Source of the DNA: Aptenodytes patagonicus
Lineage: Eukaryota > Chordata > Aves > Sphenisciformes > Spheniscidae
DNA: 64,000 nucleotides
NCBI RefSeq assembly: GCF_965638725.1
Contig: NC_134961.1
Coordinates: forward strand, 2,046,001 to 2,110,000
Direction of reading: 5' to 3'
Shown here piece after piece: positions 48,736-58,200 of the stretch. The translations under genes were made by a program, and so were the position numbers. The notes beneath the pieces are model-generated. The model searched no databases. It was not told the DNA's origin and saw nothing but the letters and a program-made list of their open reading frames with translations. Numbering within the stretch: the stretch's first letter is position 1; every line of letters starts with the position of its first letter.

Positions 48736-50357
48736 ATGTCCAAAGATGACGTGAGCTGCAAGCTGACCTCCGTCTACAAGCACAAGGAGAGGAAGCCGAA
48801 AAAGCCCCACTACATCCCGAGGCCATGGGGCAAGCCGTACAACTACAAATGTTTCCAGTGCCCCTTCACCTGCATGGAGAAGTCCCATCTCTACAACCAC
48901 ATGAAGTACAGCCTGTGCAAGAACTCCCTCTCCCTCCTCATCGAGTCCGACTGGCCCTACAAGAAGGGCAATCTGCTCCACCCAGAGCTGCGGCTCCTGC
49001 ACGCAACGGAGACCTCCCGCCTGCATGGGCAGCGGGACAAGCAGGAGACCTGCGACTCCTCAGCCACGTTGGGAGGGTCAGTTAGGACCAAGCAGGCCTC
49101 CGGCAGGGACGGCCATGAGGACAAGCTGATGTCAGGGGTGGAGATCCTGCCTGCTGAAGGGGCTGGTGAAGAAGGTGGCCCATTCCCAGAGGAGGAGGAG
49201 GATGTTGCTGGCCTGTTGAGGGAGATGGATGCGGGGGAGAAGAAAGAGAAAAATGAAGAGGCAGGTTGCCAAGGTGACCCAGCTGAACCAGAAGTGAACA
49301 CTTTGGTCTTCGGTTTCAAGAACAAGAGGGACAAGCCTTGCAAGGAGGTGGAGCCCGACTTCATCATCACAGACGTCTTCTCCCTCAAGAACCACGTCAT
49401 GAAAAGCAGGGAAATGGCCTCCCCAGACCTAGATGCTAAGCCAAAGCATTGCAAAGTGCCAAAGAAATGCCTGGCCAGCAGCGGGATCCTCATGGAGCAG
49501 TGGAAGCTGGTGGCAAATGGGCAAAGGAGGAACACACCTGAGGTCTCCTCACCTTGTACCGACAGCAACATCATCCCGTGCTACCCGCCTCCAGCCTACA
49601 GTGACTACCATGAACCTCAGGGCCTCAACCTCTCACTGCTGGGTATTAACTACCCGTTAAACCCCAGTCTTTTCTCCTACCTGAGCCCCACCATGGCCAA
49701 CAGTGCTACGACACACCCGCACTTGGCTCAGCTGCCCTTCCTGGCCTCCACGGCCCAGCTGATGCACCCACATGCCTCCCACTTCCAGCCTCTGCAGAGC
49801 CCCGAGCGCTCAGCCTTCCTTCCCCGCTTCTACTACCCCTTGCTCTTCGAGCACACCTTCAGCTCCACTGAAAGCAAGATGTCCTCCAGCAAGCCAGAAG
49901 CCCAGCAGCTGGTGGGCTCTGTCATGCCCACGCCGCCCCAAGCCAAACCTCCCAGTGAGCCAACCAAACCAGGGCTGCTGAAGGTACCGGTTCTGAAGAC
50001 AGGTTTTCCTTGGTCCAAAGGTGTCAGAGAGGAGCCAGCCTCCGAGCTCAGCCACCCTGCCATGCTGGGGCAGGAAGAAGAGGAGAAATGGCTGTCCCAA
50101 GAGAAGGACAGCAACTCAACTTTGGGCCTCAACAACCTACGCAAAAAGCCAGCCACTGACATCTATCAAAACATGGTGGGGATGAAGGACGGTACTTTTG
50201 CCCACAGCAGCGTCCAGAAGACAGAGTTACCGGTGGTGGCCTGTCTGGAGACCAGCAGCCCTCCAGGCAACTCCCTGAAGAGGAAGTTCACTGCCAATGG
50301 GCTGGATTTGATAGGACCTGAAAGGCTGATGCCGGGAAAACTCAGCTACCAGAGCAG
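48736..50357 (+). CDS. PRR35: PRR35, proline-rich protein 35, coding exon A (residues 1-541)
   Basis: This exon encodes the N-terminal 540 residues plus two bases of codon 541. The start is the ATG in GCCACCATGT, a near-ideal Kozak context. A basic stretch (about residues 15-24, KHKERKPKKP) leads into PHYIPRPWGKPY and then a single zinc finger with C39, C42, H55 and C61 (C-x2-C-x12-H-x5-C). The same block opens vertebrate PRR35 and its relative ZNF750. An acidic segment follows (about 143-177). The piece with CYPPP, GLNLSLLG and LNPSLFSYL (about 278-318) and FYYPLLFEH (about 364-373) match PRR35 in order, and LNLSLL is reminiscent of the PLNLS motifs of ZNF750. The exon ends at CAG followed by GTAAGG. 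The role is not established; a nuclear DNA-binding or co-repressor-recruiting protein is inferred. The intron phase matches exon B. Confidence 0.93.
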
Positions 50358-51402
50358 GTAAGGTGCCTGTGTTCTCTCTGCCTCTTCCTCACATCTGGTT
50401 GGCCCTAAACATCACCTTCATACCCCATTGTATTACTGACCCCCCACTTGCCTCTAAACCATGACATGAGTCTCCAAGGGCTGAGCACACTCCAGGCTGG
50501 TGGTCCATACCAATGCCCGCTCAGAGCAGGGCTTTCTGCCCTCCAGGAACAAAGGACTTGAATAGCCTTCAGGTGCATCCAAGCACCCGGGCTATGTCAC
50601 CACTTGCTGTCCCGTGCTTTCCCCTGTTTTATACAGAGCCAGAAGCGATGTGGTGTCTGTGCGGTGTGGACCTGTGCTCCCCAGGCACCAGGAAATCTCC
50701 TCTTGGGTCCCCAGATATCCCAGGGTTGCTGGAACAATCGTTGCCTGTTTTTAAACATACGCATTTGCATTCCTTTGATTTGCCTTCTGGTTTCAAAGCC
50801 CAGAGGGACGGTCACGTTTCCAAACAATTCCTTTTTCCTGGGGCTAGAAATGTGCACAGCTCCTTTTAACAAAATTTCAGTTCCTCCCCTGGTTGTGCAA
50901 GTCCAGCTGTGGCTCCAAGAAAAATGTCACTGTAAACCCCACCACTCTTGGCACCTGGAGGAGCTTTCTCTGGAGAAGCTCTCCATGGTTTTCTATCTCC
51001 ACCTGCCTCTTCTCTGCTCTCAGGCTGGCTGGAGAGATCCCCTCCAAGTGGGCCTTCAGGACTGTGGGATGGTCATTTCCATCAATGTTCTCCAGTGCTC
51101 CAAGAAGGAGAATCCAGGTTTGGCTAGCTGAGGTGGGATCACTTATCAGCACCATCTCCACAGACTGGCCCCTCCCCAAAATAGCCTGTGGCAGGGTCCA
51201 TCCACCTCCTGGGAGAACGATGCCAGGAGCAGGTCCAGCCAGGGCTCTGCATGCTCAGATCAAAGCCCTTCCTGGAAGGGTCTCACGCTGGCAGCAGACA
51301 GTGGAGGAACCCTGGCTGAACCTGGCAATGCTGGCCCTGGACATATGCCCAAGGATTTTCCTCTCTCTTTCCCTACTGATTGTATCCACTTCTTCTCTGC
51401 AG
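50358..51402 (+). other. PRR35: PRR35 intron between the two coding exons
   Basis: A 1045-base GT-AG intron. The donor is CAG|GTAAGG and the acceptor is a long pyrimidine stretch with CTTCTTCTCTGCAG. The intron splits codon 541 after its second base; the join makes AGT (serine) and the frame continues to the natural stop. Reading through the donor would meet TAA at once, which supports splicing. Confidence 0.92.
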
Positions 51403-52336
51403 TGGTTCAAGGGCCAACCCTGGCCACATCCCCAAGGCCCTAGACCACTGGCACACAGAGGTCCTCGCAGGCCGGCCTGAGGAACTGGAGAGGGGCAATG
51501 ACGCTGAAGTTCTTCCCTCTGTGGGTGCTGGCCTGGACCATGGCCTCTGCAAGCAGAGCAGACCCCAAGAGACTTCTGCCACCATGACAGACTCTGAGGC
51601 CACAACCGTGCTTATTGGGGACCTGTCCAAAACCTTAGAGGAGTACCAAGAGGTGGAGAAGAAACTGTCTGATCTGGCAAAGGAGGACACCCCTGGGCAA
51701 AAAGAGCTGAGGGACCAGCTGGTCAAAATCCAAAGGGAGCTCTACCACATCCACCAGGCACTGGAGAAAGCCACCAAACCCCACGAGGGGCCTCTGGACC
51801 TCTCGGTGAAGAGATCCTCTGAAGGTCTGGAGAAGGTCCAGCAGGCCAAGAAGGAGCCCTGCAACATGAGCCTGGGAAGTGAGAAGCTCCACGGCAAAGA
51901 CCAAGGGGCCCTCAACAAATGTACGGCCACCGGGGAGGCTGGAGATGGGGAGGGGCTGCCAAACTGCCTCCTCGAGGCCGAGAACAAAACCATCGACCTG
52001 CTGATCAAGATGAGCCGCTCCGAGAGCCTCCGGACATCCTCCTCCGAGGCCCACCTGGGCGCTGTAATCAAGGCTGAGGTCCTGCCGCTCACCATGCCCC
52101 TGGAGCTCCGGCACGTGATGGAGCCCTACTACAGTCGTACCACCAAGTGCGAGGCAGACTCCAGCGTCCTGCTCTGCTCCGACGGCAGATCCAGCACCAC
52201 GCAGGGCCCTCAGCTCCCGGTCACCACTGAGGATGGGCCCCTGGGCTGCCGGGCCATGCAGCGCTCCCTGTCCTGCAGCCTTCCCAGCGAGACAGACGCA
52301 GTGTGTGTCCACAGCCCTCTGCATGCCGACCCCTAA
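51403..52336 (+). CDS. PRR35: PRR35, coding exon B (residues 541-851, stop TAA)
   Basis: This exon encodes the C-terminal 311 residues. A charged, heptad-like helical region (about residues 614-664, with DLSKTLEEYQ, KKLSDLAKE and QLVKIQRELYHIHQALEKA) corresponds to the segment with a related pattern in human PRR35. PLDLS at residues 671-675, followed by VKR, is the classic PxDLS motif recognised by CtBP co-repressors and is shared with human PRR35. Near the C terminus TKCEADSSV is also shared. The stop is at 52334-52336. The spliced product is 851 residues, against about 571 in human, so the bird form is much longer, mainly through less compact central and linker regions. Open frames on the opposite strand are shadows. 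Confidence 0.93.
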
Positions 52337-54485
52337 GTCCACCTTGCTCGAAAGCTCCTGGATCTCACTGACCACCTCATGCTTCACCTTCCTAGTGTCC
52401 CACCTCTCTGCTCCCCCTCTTCCCCATGGATGAAAGCTTAACCACTGCCTGGCTGGGGCCACGTTGCGTGGGGTCCCAGCTAGCTCCCCCGGCTGACTCC
52501 ACAAGGTGTAAAAAAACAGTCCCTGTCCTACCCCAGTGTCAAGGACGGTGCTCCTGGGCTCTGCATACTCCAGAGCTTCAGCTCCCTGGTCCTGGAGCTC
52601 CCTTTGAAAGGGAAGTCACTAGCAGGCAAAAAAAAGGGAACTGCTAAAAGCACCAAGCTTTCAGCAGAAGGCTCATCCAGCCCTCTCATCAGAGACACTC
52701 AGGGACTTTTGCAACCCGGCTCCCATGATCTGTGGACAGGGGAGGGACCACAGACAGGGTATCTGCAAGGCCAAGCCTCGGTCCAGCCATGGTTGTGCTC
52801 AAACAGACTGTGGCTGCCACCTTGTACAGAGCAAAGACACGGTGGCTTTGCCCCATGGTGGCTTGAGGGTCACAGCAGGGAATCAGATGCCCAGCCGGAC
52901 TGACCCAGACGCCAAGTACTTTCCACACTGTGGAGACAAGAACATCTTCCCAGCCATAATGACAAGACGACACAGGAGCCACCTTGCCACAGCTCCACAC
53001 CTGGGTCCTGAGCTCTCCTGCCAAGGGCACTTGCCACATGTGGGGACTGCTGGGCCATGGGGACTTGTTCCTGCCCACCAGTCCTCCAGTGTCTGGCTCC
53101 TTCTTTTGCCTTTACACAGGAAGGACCTTCCCTCCCTCTGCCATGATGGCCTCTCCCCCTGCAGACATGATGCATGTTCCTCACAAAGTCCCTGATCCTG
53201 CAGAGCACAGCTCCCCTGAGCTCCTGCCCGCTAGTCCTAATCCCCCAAATGATGATACATGGGACAGCAAAATGGGTGAGACGATGCTGCGACGAACCCC
53301 ACTGCGCAAGGGGCAAAGACCCTAAAAACAACTGTGAAGGGACAAACTTGGCCTGTTCCAAGATGGAACGGTGCTGAGCGGCCACCCCTCAGCCAGAGCA
53401 CCGGAGAGCCAACCACCCAGGCAGGTGCCTGCTGCTTGCGGGATGAGCACTGGCCTTCCCAAAAGGCCACCTTCTCCCCGTGCTTGCTGGGGGCTCTTGC
53501 CTCTGTTGGGCAGCCCGGTACCCACCATAGGGCAGTCACACCTCCCTGTCCCCTGCCACCCCACTGAGCAGCATCTCCTCTGGCTCAGGATGTCCCCATG
53601 CTTGGGCCAGGATTTCTTGGACTCCCTCCCACTGTGGCAGGTATAATGGGCTCTCCTCAGCTTGGAAAAGCCAGGCACCCTTTCCTCTCCCATCCACACT
53701 CCCTGTTCAGGAGATGGTGGGGTCCCCTGTTAGCACCCAGGGGTCAAGCCGACTTGACCTGGTGGCTTGTTCTTTGCAATGAGAAGAGCCGGGATGGGGG
53801 GGCAGGAGGGCAGGACAAAAAGGACAGCAAGCAAAGCCACAAATAAGGGACCTACACAGCACAGCAAGGGAGCTTTAGATGCTGGCTCTTCTCTGGGCAC
53901 AAAGTGGACAATCCTACTGCGGGTGGCTGGAGAAGGCAAGCCCGCACGTGGGACCTGGGACTCCCAAGTACTGTGATGGACCCAGACAACAGGAAGAGTT
54001 GACTCTTCTCACCTGATTGCTCTCTGGACAAAGCTTCCACCTCATCAAAGGGGTTTATTTCTCACTCAAGGACTTTGCTTAGGGCACACAGGCCTGTGGA
54101 GTTATTGGTCTCTTCTCTCTGGGGAAAAGTGTGGGGTGGGGGGGCATTCAAAAGGAGAGATGCTCAGCTCAGCACCGTGGCCCTTTTGAGCCAGCTCCAG
54201 ATCTTCCTGATGGGCCATGTCCTGCTGCTTCCCAGCATGGCCCTGGCCCTACAAGGCCCAAGTGAAGGTCATGAGACCCCACCAGAAGAGACCCCAGAGC
54301 TTGGGTGCAGGATCCTCGATCCCAGAGCCCAGGGGAGGTGGCGTTGGGCCTTTCTTTCTGGGTTTGAATAGTGCTGTCATCTTTGGATGCCGTAACACCA
54401 TCAGCTCAGCAGCCCCCTCCATACCAAGCACCTTGCTCACATTACCCACTCCCAACAGCCTGCCAGTCTCTCCAGCCTCTTCTGC

Positions 54486-54521
54486 CACCCTGTGCCCCTC
54501 TGTCACCCCGTGCCCCTCTGT
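54486..54521 (+). repeat. 18-base tandem duplication
   Basis: Two head-to-tail copies of CACCCTGTGCCCCTCTGT, differing at one base (T to C), lie in the probable PRR35 3' UTR. Confidence 0.85.
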
Positions 54522-55244
54522 CACCCACCCCCTCCCAGCTCCCTTGCTCACAGAGCCCTGGCAGCCGCTGTCCCCCACGCCAGCACCAGCCCGTTCCCAT
54601 ATCTCAGGGCTCCCTACTCTCCCCCACACCAGCTTCTCTGTGCACCTTTCATGCCAGGACCCTCATCCAGCGCACAGCAGGGCATCCACAGGCACAGCCA
54701 AGAAGCTGGATCCCCATTTTCCCGTGACGTCCTTCCCTGCCCACCCAGCCTTTACCTCCTCTGAGGAACAACAAGACGTGTAGGTCCCTTCGCCCACCCG
54801 GGAGCCCCATCTCCTCCCAGCCCCAAGCATCGCACTGTTTTTCTTAGCAGATCCCCATCTGAACTTGGGTACCTTGGAGGCCCAAGACACCAGAGGGGTA
54901 GCTGAACTCTGTGACCAGCACCCCTGGGCTTCAGCGGGAGATCTGTGCCCAGACCACCAGGCAGTGCTGCCTTTCACCCCTTTTTAGCTAAGATATTGCC
55001 TGCACACAAGTCACCTCTCCCTCCCCAGCCCCGACTCCATCCTACCACCCCGAGCTGGGATGCTGCCCTGCTCCGTGGTGCCCACGCTGCGAGCTGGCAC
55101 CTCTCTCACGAGCGGAGCTGGCGCCAGCAGCACTTGCCACATCGCTCACGGTCTCCCTTGCCTCTGCAGAAAGCCGGGGGGGCAAAGTGGGAGGTGGAGG
55201 CCGATCACACAGTATTTATCGTTCACAGTTTTACGAATGTACAA

Positions 55245-55250
55245 AATAAA
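55245..55250 (+). terminator. PRR35: Probable PRR35 poly(A) signal AATAAA
   Basis: AATAAA at 55245-55250 sits in an AT-rich stretch with TGTA just upstream (about 55239) and a second, variant signal ATTAAA at 55260-55265. GC-rich sequence resumes soon after. This is the first strong poly(A) context downstream of the PRR35 stop. Confidence 0.55.
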
Positions 55251-55275
55251 AACCAAACCATTAAAGGGAAAACCT

Positions 55276-58200
55276 TCGAGCGGGAGTTGCTGCTGTCTGC
55301 TTTGTTCTCCTCTCCGGGGAGCCCTGCCTGCTCTGGTCAGATCCTGCAGCGGCCCCACGCCATGGCTCTCCATCACAGAGCCACGCACTCCCCGGGTTTC
55401 GGAGGCTCAGGGTTAGCCACCAGCAGGATGTGGCCAGATGTTGACGCTGGCTGCACATGGTCAGTATTTACATGGGTGGGTTTTGACTGTTTTCTGCTGC
55501 TGGATCAGCACTGGGACCCCACCGGCTTGTCCCGTGCTGGGGAGAGGGGCAGCCCACTATGTCTGAAGGCAGTCATCAGGATGAGAATTGCCCTCACAAG
55601 AGCCATGAGGGTCCTAATTCCTCCTTCAGAAATCCCTGCGCACACACACAGCCTTTTCCTTCGGAAAGGGGCAGCCCAGCTCCCTTGACAAGCTACCACA
55701 GCTGGGGCATGGGACCACAGCACTAGAGCCTGGGTCCTGGTCCAGGGAAGAGCAGAGAGGAGGGTTCAGGGTCAAGTCCCATGTCCCCAGTGCCACCCTG
55801 CCGCTCAGCCTTTGCACCTTGTCCCCAGGTGCTGGTGGCACCCCCGCAGAGAGGATGGCTCCCCTCTCTGCCCTGCCGTGGCTGTCCAGGGCAGTCCCCT
55901 GCCCAGGAACTCCTGCCTGCGGGCCACCAGGATGGGACCTTCAGGAGGTGGCCCAGCTGGTGGCACCATTCCAGTTGTAAAGATGAAAGCATTTACCTTT
56001 GCATTTAAATAATGGATGGGAGTTGAACTACCAGGGTGGCTTATCCAGTCTGCAATCTGCACCCCCAGGGCCCTCAGCCCACTCCAGCACAGAGCCCATT
56101 ACACGGCTATTTGGTCACCCTAAAGGCATCTGATAGCGAGCCATTACCTGCCCTTTATGGCAGGCCCACCCGATAGCCATCTTTCTTGGTCATGGTTGAC
56201 CAAAGTCTCCCTACTTGCATGTTCCCCCCACTTCCCTGCCAAGCCAAGACCAGTCCCAATCGACAGCTGGAGGACCCAGCCAAATCCCTCCCCTGCCCTG
56301 CCCAGGCCAGCAGCCCCCCTTCTCCTGGGGCTGGGGGGACGTGAGGTCACAGCAGGTCCCGGGCACAGCTCGGAGCCCAGCAGCTCCTGGTCAATGGAGC
56401 TGCACAACTTTTATGGGTTTCTAACCCCAGGTGGGTACAGCTGCTCCTGCTCAAGTATTCCTTCTCCTCCGGGTTCAAGAGCAAAGGAGAGCTCAGGGAT
56501 TGGGAGGGGGGGAAGTTTCCTAATAAACAAACCCTCAGGGAAGGCTTATCTTGGGCAAGGCAGTGGAAGGAATGAGATTTCAAGGTTCCTTGTAATAGAG
56601 GAGGTTGTTGCTCTCCCCATCCCATCGGCACAAGGACATGGCCCCAGGGAGGCTGAGAGCGGAGGACGACGAGAGTGGGTTTGCTGTATCCGCAACCAGT
56701 TTTCCAGCTACGTTGGCATGGCTGTGAGCTCTGGCTCGACGCGCTGCGAGGGTCAACAGCAAGGGGAGACAGCACAGGGGCAACCCAGGCACCCCGGGAC
56801 ATGGGGATGGGGCCATGGTTTGTGGGGAAGAGTGGAAGGACATCAAGTCAAGCTGCTTCTTGTGAGCAGGGCAGCCCCAAGCACAAGGTGGGAGCATCCC
56901 ACAGACCCCACGAAAATGCCGTGTCCCTCAGTTTCCCTGGCTTGGTGGCAAAGGGCCAGCGGCAAATTTGGGGGATGGATTCGATGCTGGAACAGGACAG
57001 TCACTGCAGAGGCACAGTCCCCAGGCTGCACGGAGGACAGCGGGGGCTGCGGTGGGCATCACCTCCTTCCACCACACCCCAGCCTGGCAGGGGAAACCAC
57101 GGTCCAAGGGACAGAGCTGCAAACGCCCTTGGGTTTGCCCACAAGTAAAGGATGGGGTAGACACAACCCTGTGTTCAGGGAAAGCGGGTGCTGCCATGCA
57201 CTGGCAGGGTGCTTGCTGTGGCACCAAGAAATGGGGACATGTTTGATGCCAGGGTGAGTTAACCCCTTGCACACACCGATCGACAGCTGGGTGGGGGATA
57301 TCCAAGTGATCTGGGACTACGCGAATCCAGAGGCCATGGCTGAAACGACAGGGGGAAGGCAAGCGCTGAGGTGCCCTGCCTGCTGCTTCTTGCCCGGCCA
57401 GCCATGTCGAGGCATCCCGCGACCCACCTGCGGCAGGGCCGGGGAGCTGGGCGCTCACTCGTTAACAGTGGGCTACCAGGTGGAACCAGCTGGGGACGAG
57501 AAGTGGTTCCTGCCCAGCACAACCAGTTTTCTCTTACCCCAACGCGGGCAGGCCAGAGCTCGGAGCAGTGGAAAGTTACCAAACGTGGACTAAAGAAGGG
57601 CCAAGGTCGGCCAGGAGATTTCTGAGCAGACCTGTGAAGCTGCAAAGACAACCTGGAGCAGAATTGCTCTGTCTCGGGCAGGAGGGAGGTAATGAACCGG
57701 CTTTGCAGTGGCAGCAGGGCCGAGTGCAGCGCGCGCTCTTTAACTGTGAGCCGAGGGCAGGTGCAGATACCAGGTTGGGAGGACTCTGGAGCTGGGAAGA
57801 CAAATCAGGAACTGCCCCCAAAGGGTCCCCAGCGTCCCAGGGAGCCTGTCCCAGCCCACCTTGCACTTCCCACCTGGGGAAAGGCATGCAAGGTTTACTT
57901 TCTGCCAAATGACTGCACGCCAGGGGGAGTTTCCCCATGACCTTAGTAAGGAGCAGTGGTGTTTTCAGAAGCTCCAAGCAAAGTGTCCTAGAAGATACTA
58001 GCAGGGCCAGGAGGAACACCATTCTCTTTGCCTCTTCCTCAGTCCTCTTCTCAGCCTTGTCCCCCCCTTTGCTTGGAAGCGTCCGCGCACTAGGAGCAAG
58101 CAGGGGAGATGCTGACTCCCCTCGAGGCAGAAATGTCATCCCCAGGGCTGGTGGCGCACCAGGGAAGCAGCACAGATGTGCTGAGACCTGGCAGGGGGCT

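Larger units (their letters stand above)
52337..55275 (+). other. PRR35: Probable PRR35 3' UTR
   Basis: No other gene lies between the PRR35 stop and the first good poly(A) signal about 2.9 kb downstream, so this interval is best read as the 3' UTR. It has no convincing coding frame; the open frames at 54217-54783 and elsewhere are low-complexity. An 18-base tandem duplication lies at 54486-54521. An earlier, unrecognised variant poly(A) signal could make a shorter UTR. Confidence 0.55.

Noticed and set aside
48830-48921. Identity as ZNF750
   Set aside because: The finger block is shared, but the PRWGKPYNYKC variant, the FSYL and YYPLLFEH pieces, the helical segment and TKCEADSSV match PRR35.
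48957-52504. Open frames of 205 and 289 residues on the minus strand across PRR35
   Set aside because: They are shadows of the GC-rich coding exons; they show no family similarity and lack splice structure of their own.
54217-54783. Proline and serine-rich frame of 188 residues
   Set aside because: It lies in the probable PRR35 3' UTR and includes an 18-base tandem repeat; it has no recognisable similarity.
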